A stretch of 64,000 nt of DNA from Margaritispora aquatica (Eukaryota; Ascomycota; Leotiomycetes; Helotiales; Discinellaceae): assembly GCA_007644065.1 (NCBI GenBank), contig VJWN01000009.1, positions 620,001 through 684,000 of the forward strand, read 5' to 3'. Below are positions 23,962 to 36,671 of this stretch, piece after piece. Position numbers and translations under genes: made by a program. Positions within the stretch are counted from its first letter, which is position 1, and each line of letters opens with the position of its first letter. The notes beneath the pieces were generated by a model. That model saw only the letters and a program-made list of their open reading frames with translations, did no database searches and was not told where the DNA came from.

Positions 23962-26900
23962 GATGGACAAAGGGTAGCGGGCAGCAGGTGCCGATGATTG
24001 TATGACTGACGACCTGTGGGTGGGTTTTTTATTTTGCATATGGGTTTGGGCTTGGACTTGGGCTTGGACTTGATATCAGGATACCCGGAGAATTTGTTCA
24101 AAATTAGACGGGTGTCTTTCTTTGCCTTGAGCATTTCTTTACTTATAGATGTGGCTTTTCCTCGATGCCTAGACGGGATACATATACCAGTTGAAGTTGA
24201 TCTTCGCATACAAGGAATAGAAGATAGACAAAAGTTCAACACCAAGTCTTTCACATTATTTTCCGAGTCTGACTCTCGCAAACAAGCAATCTTTTATTTA
24301 GTGTGTGTTGTGACCTCCTGAGAGCGTCAAACACAATGAATAGAAAATATTCTTACAAAGACGCTCATTTACATCAAGAAAAGCTGTGGTGACGAGAATT
24401 GTCGCTGGTGCAAGAGCAGGTGTGTATCCACATGTACAGTATCCCGCATCCTCCTGCGATGGCACTTGAAAAAGGAAAACACAATTGCAACAGATAGATT
24501 CTCAAAACGCCAAGGTGGCAGATCATGAGGTACCGTAGTATTTAATATCTTCTCGCTTTAGTTGCACTACATAGAGAAGGTCGGTTTATTTAGCATATGT
24601 TAAGTGGTTTGTAACTACCTTAGCTTTCACCCCAGATGAATCGCAGCGATAATCTAAACATAACTCTCAAGATACACGAAATCTCTCATCCCATACTGCT
24701 ACTGCTAGACGGAACAATTCAATTGTAGTCCTGACGCTCAACTCTCAAACCATTCTTAACAATAACCCCTCCCGCCACCTTCAATTCAAACCAACACACA
24801 ATCTCGTCGCAATCCAGCAACCCCACGAGAAAGAAACCTGCCGTCTACTCCTTCTCTCTCTCTTATTCTTCCCCTCCATCGCCATCTGCCGACACACCAA
24901 TTCAAATCAGCACAAATGATGCGAGGCGTTGAGACAAATGGCTGCTGATGGCGAGTTTCATCTCGCCCATCATTTCCCCCTCCACTATTTGCCGGAACAG
25001 CAGAGTGTATACATAAATTGAATCGAAACCCCGTTCACTCCTTCTGATTTTGATTTGATCTTGGATTTTAGAATCCCCTTATGTATTTGTATCTGTATGT
25101 GTTTGTAAATGTGTGTGATCGAATGATTTTACTCGAAGTCTTAGCTGTTGTCTGCCACCAGTGGTTGAATCTGAGCTGCGACTCGATTTGGAGGCCTTTA
25201 CTTCTCTTGGGAGACGAATTGTTTTTGTTTTTAGTTTTTTGCTTGTCTCTGCAATCGTGTGTTTGTTCTTGTACTCACTACAGATGCTTTGTCTGTTGTT
25301 TACTTTCCATTTCGTGCCCCGTGAGAGCGAGTCGACCGTCTCAAAAGGACTCTACGCAGCGCATTGCAGAAAGTCATCTGTATTTCGCTTCTCGATATCT
25401 TTCTTGTTCCTCGATGTTTATATGTCCAAGCCTTCGGTCCTGTTTGTATTTTCCCTCATATATGTGTTCGATTTCGCGATCGCGCTGCAAGTGTTGCGAC
25501 AAATCGTTAGCAGCATCAATCTCGCGATTCTCAATCAGGCTTGTACAATACCTCACTCCAAATACCAAAGCCAATCATAACTCTCTCGAAGTCTCTGAGA
25601 TGTACCACGATCCACCTCCTCCACTGGGCGCATCTCGACTGCATTCGTGTGAGGATCCGAGCATATTCGCTGATGGTCTTCGCTAAAGCGACCGACCCCC
25701 TAACTCGCGCAGTCAGCCTGGCAACCACTCAGCACGAACACCCCAAAATCATCAAGCAAAAGAACCACCGACACTCGCCACAAAGCACAAATAGGCAGAA
25801 CAGCCCACCGGCTCAAGAACCGAATCTCAATCCGAATTCCTCACCGCTTACACCGGTAAACTACCAGTGCGTGACCGAAGCGAACAATACCACCCGCTCA
25901 CCCAGTCGCCATTAGGCTAAATCCAAATCAAATCAAATCAAGCTCAACGCCAAAGTAACCACCAAGCGAGGAGGCAGAGGTCAGAATGAAAAGAAGCCCA
26001 TTAGCAACTAGCTCCAAGGAGGGAAAGGGAGTTCGTGGCAACTAAAGTTGCGCGCAGGATGCACCCCGCATTAGCATTTTCACCCGGCCACTTTACCACG
26101 AAAGAGCGGTACTCAAGTAGCGAGTATGGAGATGTAGCTTCCAGAAAAGGTATACGTGCTCCGTTGTGCTCCAAATCCAGAAGTGGACGGGACGAACGAA
26201 CATAGGCAGACGGAAGGCCAACGGTCCACGCGCAATGACTCAATTCCGAGCCTGACTCCCTGGATTATGGAACACATCCGTGTTCATTATTGCTTGTTGT
26301 TCAGCTCATAATAAGCCCCGTATTGCATGACTTATCAGTCATCCACATGCCAATATCCAAGCCGACTAAGACGACAGAGATCCATCCGACCGAAAATCGT
26401 GGTCAGAAATCAGAATCGAGACTGGAGATCTGTTGGTCTTAGGGCGTGCTGTATTGCTCAGTCGATACAGTGGAGACAAGAAGGGAGAACGGCTCGTCTC
26501 CCCTATTCGAAGAAAGGAAGGAATGTTATTGTACTGGATGCTGAATCACATCCCATGCATTTCAGGCATCTTCCGCTCTTGATGAAAGTCAGGAAGGACG
26601 GAAATCAAGTGTCGGCTATTCGTAAAGGACCGAGTACTGAGGTGGACACTATATGATATTATATCACGCGCCTTCTATAGCCTTCCAGGTGGATTTTCAT
26701 TGGCACCGAGATGCGTATTACAGTTTCTGGCTTGAGCAGGGGAATGTCTCTTAGGCAGAGGCTTCCGAATCTAGTCGACGATATATGTGACGCTTGCATC
26801 AGTTGCACCAAAGCCGCTATTGTAAGAAAGGGTATACGAGGATAAAGAAGCAGCCCTCTTGCTAAAGGGAAAAAGACTACTCTGAATGAAAGGACCAGGC

Positions 26901-28740
26901 AAGGAAGATATCTTGGCTGAGTACACGACTGAGAACCATGTGGACGATGGATACTAACCGAGTTCAGTGATTGTGAAATGCGCTGGCTCTTGCATGACAT
27001 ACCAATCAATAGAATTTGCTAAAATTATTGCAGGTATCTCTTCTGCTAAAAACTCCATGCTATAGGGGTTACGAGCATGATTTCGTTCATGTGCTAGAGA
27101 TATTCGAAGTCACTTCTTGAGTCCTCCCCTTGTAAGAAAGGCAATAACAATGAACTTACCGATCTCAAACTTTGTCCAAGGAGCGGTCAAGGGATACCTC
27201 GGCCTTGAAAAGGTTTCAGGGAGATGCACATCGCATTAAGTTGAATGCAAGAATCTTGCCAAGTTATGGTTTCGGATTCGGGAAGAGATACAAGGGTTAC
27301 AGTGCTTCGCAGTAGGCTTGTAAATAATATTTGCTTTGAGTTTTAAGTATTGAGAATGAATCTGGTATTAACTTGGTCCTTATTTGGGAAGCATACATGC
27401 CATTCGATGAAAGAGAAATATAGGTGGTGGTGTTGACCGTAGATGCTTGTTTGCCAACGTACGCTGACCATGGCATGACCAAGAGTTAAATCAGAAATAG
27501 AGGAAGAGAAATCATAGAACGAAGTTCATGGTGCCACCGCTTGAGGCATCACTACAACAGAATAGCATCCTATCTACCTAGACATCTCGTCATTCTGATC
27601 TGCCACAAAATCTGCTGATCGAGATCCGCTTACCGAACTTCGCTTTTGCAGGATATCAATAAGCATGCATGCTAGCATAATAATGGGAGTTCGTGCCTCT
27701 AACCGTCAAATGCCTGTTCACTTATTAGAGAGGCTATTACTAGCCAGATTCGTCTCTGATAGATCTTACCTGGGCAATTAATTGCTACATCACACAAGCA
27801 CCAAATATTTGCTATATTTCTTGTGATAACATGGAAATGCAATGAATTTAGGTAAAACCCTGCAGTTCCCCTTTCCAGGATTGCATTGCATTGGGTTATG
27901 CGTTCTCGCAAGCGAACAGAAAATTGCTGGCGAGGCAGAAAACTTGAATGTTGAATCAACAAAGACAATGAAAGCTATAAATTCTGCTCACCGCCACTCG
28001 CGAATCTCGCTTGACACAAGCTCATAGTTAGAAAGAACTTACAAAGCTTCTGAATAGAAGAAATTTGTCAAGGCTTGAATAACGGCGATCGGATGTGTTG
28101 CAAAGCAGAAGGCATGATTTATGCGATGCAGGCTACACGCCAAATGCGTGGGGGTATAAGATCGACTGGATGTTTCCGAGACGCTCACAGGGATCAAAAC
28201 CGTTGACAGCCAGGCGAGCTTCTCTCGATCTGGGGCTTTTCTACTTCGCCTCCTCTCGGAGATTAATTTGAATTCGAGAAGGTTGGTTGTCCGGAAGACG
28301 GCGCGGCGTCTACTTTGAAAAGACCTCATTCAGGTAATTTGTGGTTGGACCTGAGCCGTCGTCTTATCAACAACGTTCAGGTGATAGCTTCGTAAGATTG
28401 AAAAAGCAGGGTTTCTAGCCATGCCTGCAGGATGTCGACCTGCCATAGGGTCGGAACCAAGCGTCTTATTCCTCTCAAGAGCAAGCCCTCCTCGGCTCGA
28501 AATGCATCGCATTTTGAGAGCTTGGACATGCCCCATAGCGACGCCATTAAAGCTAGGGCCCTAGCTGCCGCAATCTCTATCCTAGTTAATATCAGAATGA
28601 TCGTAAGCTAGGTTTGGCGTCTATTATACCGGTAGCAAGAGCTTCCGAGTTTTGTGATTACCTCTGTACAGAGACTGCAATGATTGAGAACGGTCGAGTC
28701 AGAAATCGAAAATTTAGAACCAGAAGTCTGATCTGGCCAT
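23962..28740. other. Long gene-poor region
   Basis: About 4.8 kb without a supportable gene. Weakly protein-like minus-strand pieces exist, for example near 25728-25531 (SVALAKTISEYARILTRMQS), 25574-25374 (a charged helical-looking peptide) and 24845-24726, but they do not chain into one frame with clear splice sites, and plus-strand frames overlap them. No tRNA, rRNA or transposon domain was recognised. Confidence 0.45.
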
Positions 28741-28759
28741 TGTCGGCCCCACGGAGTTC

Positions 28760-30340
28760 ATGAGGAAGCTGAGAGCCAACCTAGAATACAGGGGCTTCAG
28801 AGTTTGGGAATGGAGAGATTACCCGTAAGTGGTGTCGACCACCCCCGAGATACTACCTCGGAGAATTGAGACAAATGACGGCACTGAACGGAGAGTCTTC
28901 CTCAGTTGGGAAATGTTTCGAAGGCTAGCCAATCGGCAATGTTTTGTTTCGAACTGCAATGAAAGGTTATCACAACCTCAACCTATCAAAGGTATCCACT
29001 CTTTGTGCAGAAAACAAGGGACGAAGAAAGGGAATGTGTACTGTACCCATGAAAACGAAGGTCCTTGCTGGTGATGAAAATCGTCCAATGTATAAGGAAA
29101 AGTATATTCTGGCTTTTGTGACAGATTCGATGCAGTAGGAAGTTCATTCTTCGGGTGCTTTGATGAGATGAGACTCTGTTGCCGGCTACATCGGAGTAAG
29201 ACCTAGTATGTAGTTGCAGGAACTATTAGAGTAGTTGCTTTCAAAGATCAACTTGATCTTCGTCCGAGCAATGGCTACAAGTTTCGCTCTTCGCTCAAAT
29301 GCATTGATCAGCTCATAAAGGGAGTTAATAAGTATGCTCTCTATGATGAGATGTACCGATGTGGCACTGATGATGATGTAGCTGTCGATCTCAGGTTCAT
29401 TACAACCACCGCATGCTTGAATGGTACCGAGCTTGACTTGTGAAACGTCTCTATAGCTTTTGTACTACATTGGTTGAGTCAAAATCGAACCATATATGGG
29501 ATATGCGCTCTTCTGGTGGTAAGTATATTGGAGGTTGTTACCAGGATCCATTTACGATCTGGACCGCAGATAAGTACGCAAATCAATTCGATCAACCCCC
29601 TTTTTTCGGTCGTACATGTGTACTGGTTTCATTCTTTCCTTCTACCATGACAAACTATGTACTCTCGTGGCGTGTTAGAAATCCAGACAACCACAAAAGG
29701 GTCGTAAACTGGCTAGTTCATCTGCCATTTTGTATAACAGATCTAGCCAAGATGTTTGAGAGGTGACCTAAAGCCCATTTGTTTATTACTTCTTCGACCT
29801 ATCGGCGAGTTCGAGCTTTTAATGCTTCACAACGTAGCTGTCCACCATATGGATTCCTCGTGGCAGATCGATTTCGAAGCGGGAAAATCATGCAGTAGCC
29901 CGTTCCTACCTTGCGATCTGGACGTCAATTCTCAAACAGATGTGTTGTGAGTTTGAAATCTGAATCCTCGAGCGTTTTTGGGACATGACATGAGACTTGT
30001 TCGCAAGCTCAGATACATGATCTCATTAAATTTCCTCCGACAATGCCAGGACTCTCGAGTCCGGAAAGCCATTAAGAAAGTTTGACTAAATGCCGTTTAG
30101 GCTTCAGCAATTGCTGGCGATCATTCAAAATGCTGTAATGGACTAGGATCCTGGTACACGAGCCAATGGACCAAGCTCCTGCCGAGGCGTTTGTCAAAGT
30201 TCTGTCAGGAATTTGAATACGACTTGGCAACTGGGCTTAACCACACCCTGATAATATGCGACTGCAATCGGTGGATGAGAAACTGGGGTTTGTACGTCCG
30301 TGAGTGGTCACAACCAGGATGATCCCAACCTACCTCCATA
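28760..30340 (+). pseudogene. Probable decayed protein-coding gene, family unrecognised
   Basis: Several plus-strand pieces look coding but are not joined by one open frame. Near 28741-28826 is a segment ending LRANLEYRGFRVWEWRDYP at a GTAAGT donor. Near 28907-29070 is WEMFRRLANRQCFVSNCNE. An ATG-less open segment runs about 29220-29440 (including FKDQLDLRPSNGYKFRSSLK and YDEMYRCGTDDDVAVDLRF) and ends at TGA, after which the same frame continues as NVSIAFVLHWLSQNR. Near 30140-30330 is KFCQEFEYDLATGLNHTLII then CDCNRWMRNWGLYVREWSQ. The in-frame stop and frame changes suggest decay. Some could be unrecognised introns, so a live multi-exon gene is not excluded. Confidence 0.4.
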
Positions 30341-31330
30341 TGGTATGTATCGCTTTGTTGACGGTGTCCTCATAAATCTCCGTCTTCGTGCTCTCTGTAT
30401 CGTTCGCGTGCATGTGAAGGCTTGCTGGCTTGAGAGATTGAGGTTCTCGAACCTGGACCATCTTGCAGGGGAGATCAAGTAGAGAGTGGAGTGTCAAGTG
30501 GACTCATGCTTGCTTCTGTAATCTGCAGGGCACAACAAGCTTGCATGCATGTCTCTTAGTACCAGATCCTGGGTAATATCAGACCGCAGGCTGTTCATAG
30601 CCCAGAACATCAATTTCGCATAGCACATACTGGGTGCGGGAGTGGGGATGTGCTGCAAATCATCTGTACCACCAGCCACTCAAACGAAGAGATCTTTCTG
30701 GCCCCGATATCTGAATCTATGCGGCGTTGCCCTTTGTGTTCTTCCCTCTTGCTTGCTTCGTGTCCATTTTCGATGTCAAAACTCTTCGGTGGTTCATCAT
30801 GCTCTGCTTGTCTGATGGACCTGAAAATCTTTAATCTGACCCCTGCCTGGGCTGGCTGGCTGGCATGGTTGCCACTCTTTTCTCGAGAGGAGAGCATCGC
30901 ACATGCAGCTCGGTTGGATAGTTACATGGCAAGGTGTAACGCGAAATTGGAACGGGGAACGGGTTGCCATACAAATGTGGTGGAGGTGGAAAACAATCTA
31001 GCCTAGCAGTGAAGTCAGGCTTGAGTCTGATAAACATTGTGATTGTGATGACTAGACCTGAAACAATACGTGGATTCTTCGGAGATAACGTCGTCAGTCC
31101 AAAATGACCTTTGCTTAAAGCTAGAGAATAAGTACAAATAGAGTAGTTCTATATAGAGAGTGAGAAGGCTGAGTCGTAAGAGGTGACTTCTGCCAGAGAC
31201 AGGACAACGCACGACAACGGTGCCACAGAGTCAACCATATTAGGTATTTGTTTCGTTTCGAGTAGTATTGGGATTGTTTCGTTTCAAGCTCGTAAAATCA
31301 CGAAAAGAAAAAAATTGATAAAGTACCGGG

Positions 31331-31385
31331 TAGTGGAGACTGGAGACCGGAGACTGGAGATCGGAGACTGGAGACTGGCAACTGA
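31331..31385. repeat. GAGACTG-type heptamer repeat
   Basis: Imperfect tandem copies of a GGAGACTG/GGAGACCG/GGAGATCG word, G-rich on the plus strand. It is followed at 31382-31405 by a repeat of CATATGACAGC. Confidence 0.75.
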
Positions 31386-31509
31386 GGTAGACTGGAGAGT
31401 GCCATATGACAGCCATATGACAGCCATGCACGGTGCTCTTTGCGGTCACTCAAAAAAAAAAGGTGAGGCGTCGTTCGAAGACCGGGCCATATCCATATCC
31501 ACCTGTTCC

Positions 31510-31518
31510 TGCACCTGG

Positions 31519-31551
<33 letters not shown>

Positions 31552-31560
31552 TGCACCTGC
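31510..31560. repeat. CAGAAC hexanucleotide microsatellite
   Basis: Five to six units of ACCAGAACC type, flanked by CTGCACCTG words. It creates open frames on both strands (Thr/Arg repeats on plus, Val/Leu repeats on minus) that are not convincing genes. Confidence 0.8.
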
Positions 31561-34500
31561 ACTTTCTGTGGCAGGCAGGAAGGACTAAACGAGACAGATC
31601 CAGATTCTATCCTCACCCCCCCTCCCCTTCCCTTCCGTCCCCTCCCCATGATTCTCCCATTATTTCCATCCGAATTGTTGACCATGAATATCAATGTCTT
31701 CACCATGCAGAATTCTGCAACAATGCATCGGTACCTCTGCAATCGCATCGAGTAGCATTATGCCATCTCCATATAGTACGTAGTACATATTTGTCCGTGC
31801 CTCAGTCCTCAGATCAGTCGCTGACACGCTCCCTTCCATGTACCAACAGTATCGGCAAGTTGTGGATGCTACGACGATGTGGCAGAGTATGAGGCGTGGA
31901 TGAGGCGTACATTCGGCTTCCTCATCCATCAGTAATTCCCGCTATTCCTTGTTGACGACATGGGGTTGGGAAACCTGAGAAACTTCCATGAATTCATCAG
32001 GTCCCATTATCCATTTATTACCCATGCCAACAACACTGGGCACCGAGCAGTGAGCATCCACCTCAGCCAGGATGAGAGGACCCGGGTGGAATGGCGCTTA
32101 ATCTCTTCCGCTCAACCTGCCCAGGCAAATTGGAGATCTCCAGACCCTGTCAAGAGTCAGTCAGCATGGAGAAATATGCAAATTCTGAGGTTACGCCAAA
32201 AAGAATCGTCGTTTGTCTTGAAACATTGGTCATTCTGCTGCCATCACTCTAAGGTATTGTTCGAGGAGCATAACCAAGCTACTAATTAAACGAGCCGAAA
32301 AGGATTTATCACAAGGTATTCCGCCTACAGAGATACCATTTCAAGTTTTCACCTATGCTCAAATCTACGCCGCATCCGATCTTCATGCAGGATTGTTAAT
32401 TCTCAAGCCTAGCTGAGCGGCGGGATAGATCATGTTCGGCTGGATCTCCGCCTGTAACTGCTTTACAGTTCTTCTGGTCATACACCCGTGTTGATACTAA
32501 CCCATTCATACCTCCTCTAACTCGAGCCCCTTGTTATTATTATTGTATATATTCACTTTGGTGAAATTTGTATATGTCCTCTATAACTTTCCATTTGTGG
32601 CGGTGCTCTTAATGCATGCTCGACCTATATCATGCCATGACAGCGGGAGATCAGCCACATCACAGCATTGACTTACGCAAGTATATGGTCATCAAGACAG
32701 GATTTATGCTTCTTATGTCCCTGGTTGTGAGCTCTTGCAGGATCATCTTAAGTGGCCCATCAGATAACCTGGGCATCCACTGGAAGAGTGGCGTTTAAAT
32801 TACACCCGTCAGAGGAACCCTACGGAGTGACCCAGTTCCTTCTTCCCTTGTCATCAACCAAATGCAGGCTTCTTGACTCTTGCTTGGCTTTGAATCCCTT
32901 CCTCGGAGCTTACTGCTACATCCCCAGCAATTACTTGACAATCTTAAGACGCTGATGTGCTCGCTTCCGGCACTTCTCGAAGTCTACCGCGTCAAATTTG
33001 GTTGAGACTCGCGTTTATATGTTGGGCCATCCTTGGCCGACTTACGAATGTCTTTGAAGTTCGTCTCTGAGACTCGAATATATTCACTGATGAACTATTC
33101 ACACCAATATCAGACTTGGGGCTATCTTGCTCGTAGTGTCTGACCAAGATCCTTTGAATTCATTTCGACTTCTGTTTGCGGCAAACGAGGCGACAACGGC
33201 TTCCCGTCACCCTGGCACTTGCAACATCACTTCTCAAGTCTCGGGTTTGAAGAGCACGTTACTTCTTACCCATCTCGAAATTATATCTAAGGTCTCAGCG
33301 GCGAGATCTCATCACATTGCGGCCCGTTCATCTGTCATTGCATCTTCAGTCCTCGAGTCGTCCAATCACGAACAGAAAAAACTCGGATTCGTTGTTGAGT
33401 TGCTATTAACTGCTTACCCACTCTTCCTCAGGCCATCATCGCCAGCAACCTGTCAGCAATCACGAACCTATAGCTTGCGGCCTACATTCTGCAGCCTGTA
33501 CTCACTTCAATCTCCATAAGGTTCACGTCAAGTACACACGCACTTGGACGTGTCACTTAAGCTCTCTCAATTAACCTCTGAATTCTGCGATACATATTGA
33601 CCATTAAGTGCCGAATGAAGTGCACTGCCAGGTGCCTCGGTTATTGTGCCATGCTGGATGTTGAATGCTGCATCTTGTGTATATGAATCGTTGGTGGTCA
33701 CATCACATTGTGTATCTCACATTGCATTTTTCAATCCTGCAGTTCGCAGCACAGCACATCGCCGTCACAGCACGTACCTCGCGCACCTTGCACCACGCAT
33801 CACACACCTCGACTTAGCTCAACGACTGTAGGCTATTCGCTCGTCTAAAGTCGGTCTTGTTGTCATAACTAGCTGGCATATTGCTGCCAATCACATCGAA
33901 AGACTCGAGTCTCCATATGTCCCACAAGTCCACCACACAAACTGATCCTTTCGACCTTTTCGTCTTAATTTATTACCAGCTCATCCGTCTATTGGACGAA
34001 CTGAGTTCCTTTGAACTGCTGCTCACCTTTACTCGATACCTCGTATCAATACGAATGCGACCTTTCATACATATACATATACATTATACCATCGCCAAGT
34101 CTCGAATTGTAGCAAAGTGTTCCAACGTCTTGTCGTTATCCGTCCAACACTATCGCAATCACTTACATCATCGACGGCACTTAGAGAGACTCGTCTTGTC
34201 TAGACTCATCGGACCGGCATTTTGAGGAGCAACTGCAAGAAATACGGGGCTAGCCGCCGATGAGAAGTCACTAAGCCTTGTCACAACTGGCTCTCACTTC
34301 TCCTCACCACGACACTTTCTCTTTCTGAGCCACTGTACCATGTCCAAGTAACAACCTAGAGTTCTAGTTCTGGGAAATTACGAAATATTTCTACACAAAA
34401 AGGCGAAGCGCTCTTGATTAAGCCAAATCAAGACTGGCAACCTTTCCCTACCACTCTCGTCGAAGAACTAACCACCTCTTCATCGTCCACAACCAATGTT

Positions 34501-34766
34501 TGGAGGCACTCACAAGTCACGCTCGCTCAGCTATAGCCTTTGAACTAGACTTAGCTTGGACTTCGAGTCATTCGACTAATGGTGCTCTTCTACACACAAT
34601 CTTTTGGAGAACAATTACCCATTTTAGTTCTTGGTAATTTTTACCAAAACCTCACACAATCTGTCTACCGATCTACTTCACCAAAATTTCAATATCGCTT
34701 TTACCCTTGAGCACGAATTTCAACGCCGTCTCTTGTATATCCAAACTATCTCTTTGGTATACATCA

Positions 34767-36671
34767 ATGCCACCCAAAAAGGAATCTTCTCCCGGAGAGT
34801 CGTCATCGGAAATGACAACCTCCAATCATAGATACGCTTCAGCTTCTGAAGTGATTATGCCACTCCATTGGTATGTCCACCACTGAATAGCTCGGGAAAT
34901 TTTGAGATGTAGAACTGCATGAGACTGACATTTAACAGCTGCAATGCCAGAGTCGAGGTTGTTCAGCATCCTGTCAAAGGCAAAGCTGCTGATGGACACC
35001 ACAAAGGTTAGAAACTACAACGAGCTCAAGATATATGTTTCCAAACCTGACATATTATAGCGTGGAAGCAACTTGATCCAGAGCCAGTATTGTCGTTTCA
35101 CTGCCTAGATCCAAATTTTATGGATAGTAAGTTCCCCAAATATCCCGAAATTCTCTAAATACCCTTCCTACTTCAATCACTAATACAGCTAAGGTCCGAC
35201 CGTCTTTGCTATAGCTTCACTAGTACCGAAAACCACGACAAAGCATCAGCAGACAGTCGAAGCTAGAGGTATTACCCTCGCAGGTACTACTGTATCCTCT
35301 CTCCACAAAGTGGGCAGTCCAAAAGGGAACAACGGAAAGAAGGATGGCGAAAGTGCCTATTTTGTATTCCCCAATCTGTCTGTCAAGGTAGTGGGAGAGT
35401 GGAAGCTCCAATTTGATATCTATATTATCCTGGATTCTGAAAATCATTGGCTCTGTGCAGCTCTCACCAATCCCTTTGAAGTCTACCCGGCAAAGTCATT
35501 TCCAGGTATGGACGGAATGACACCACTCATCCGTTACCTGGCCACCTCGAGTCATGTCAAGATCCGCAAGAGGACGGAACCCGCGAAGTATTTAAAGAAG
35601 AATGGTCCCAGCTCTGACGAGTACATCCGCAAGCCTCACAACAAGAGTCAGAAGCAGGAGAAAGTACTGGCTAGAAGAAGAACACAAGAGCCTTCATCCG
35701 ATGACGAAGATGATAATGAACATGCGGAAACTCAGGGACCTCCTGTAAAGCGAACACGCAAGAGTCTAACTTCCTACCTACCAAGCAATTCTCCGGCCTT
35801 GGATGGATCTAATAGTGTTCATCAGAGCTTGAGAACTCAACGTCAGCCTGAATTTTATCAGAATAGTAACTCCACCAGTCAGCAAACACGAGGAATATAT
35901 CAGAATGTCGAAGAAGAGAATGGTGAATACAACGAAGGTCAAAGACCTCATGCAAAGCAACTACGCAGGAGTCTAAGTCCTGGCCGACCTCCATTGGCAA
36001 GTCAAAGCAGTTCTTCACTCAGCAATGACATTGCCAATATTCAGCGAAAGTTTGACCTTGCCAAACTTCAGCAGAAGTTTAACCTATCTCCGCCAGCCGC
36101 TCAAAGCAGTTCTTCGTTTTCGCCTCAATCTAATGTGGGTTTGCAGACATGGAACACTCAACCTCAGCCTGGACATAGTTTCAACAATCACTCCACTAAT
36201 CAGCGAGTAAGAGGGACTTATCAAAACCAATCGCTGGAAATGCCATCACTTCAAAGTGCCAATTCAATCTATAACTCTCAATCAAGCACAACAAGCTTCA
36301 ATCAAGTACTCGTTGAAGGCAAGCCTGTCGATATTAATAATTTTCCAATGACCCTCCAATCGCAGAACAACAACTTGTTCAACCATCCTGCCACTTTTGA
36401 TCAACCACCCGCTCAATTCAGTCAAGATCCAAATCTTGGGTTATATGGAAGTAGAAGATCGCACAACGGAGACAATATATATGGAAGCCAGTCAAGGCCA
36501 CAGGAGTACAGTGCATTGATCCCACCACTCCTGGAACCCCTGAGAGGAATGAACAATGGGCCGCAATACAATGTTACATCCTCGTTCGAGTACGGATCGG
36601 TTCCAACAACAATGGATGCATTCGAATCTGGATATGCAGACACTATGCCATTAAGAAATACCTTTTTCTAG
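34767..36671 (+). CDS. Divergent velvet-domain transcriptional regulator
   Basis: Velvet factors are fungal DNA-binding regulators that dimerise and link development with secondary metabolism. Exons 34767-34870, 34939-35006, 35061-35126 and 35194-36671 join to 571 aa. Velvet features, residues ~35-210: ARVEVVQHPVKGKA at the position of the usual RQQP..AR segment, QLDPEPVLSF in place of the canonical R(R/K)PIDPPPI, FAIASLV, then LAGTTVSSLHKVG, YFVFPNLSVKVVGEWKLQFD and VYPAKSFPGMDGMTPLIRYL. The tail (211-571) is Ser/Gln/Asn-rich with basic patches (KRTRKSL, KQLRRSL). The third intron's acceptor is CTAAG at 35189-35193; the nearer CAG would hit a stop. It is too divergent for me to assign to VeA, VelB, VosA or VelC; a single velvet domain with a long C-tail is unlike VosA/VelB. 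Confidence 0.85.

Larger units (their letters stand above)
30341..34766. other. Long gene-poor region upstream of velvet gene
   Basis: About 4.4 kb. Overlapping short frames on both strands around 30650-31006 and 31183-31755 are explained partly by repeats. The last ~2 kb before the velvet gene has no sustained frame and may be an extended promoter or leader, which is common for fungal developmental regulators (inference). No RNA gene recognised. Confidence 0.5.

Noticed and set aside
25081..25686. 201-codon plus-strand frame with hydrophobic, Cys-rich peptide
   Set aside because: Composition looks like translated T-rich non-coding DNA, with no domain, and other frames overlap on both strands.
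31183..31755. 190-codon plus-strand frame and 100-codon minus-strand counterpart
   Set aside because: Both are driven by the heptamer and CAGAAC repeats; peptides are simple Thr/Arg or Val/Leu repeats.
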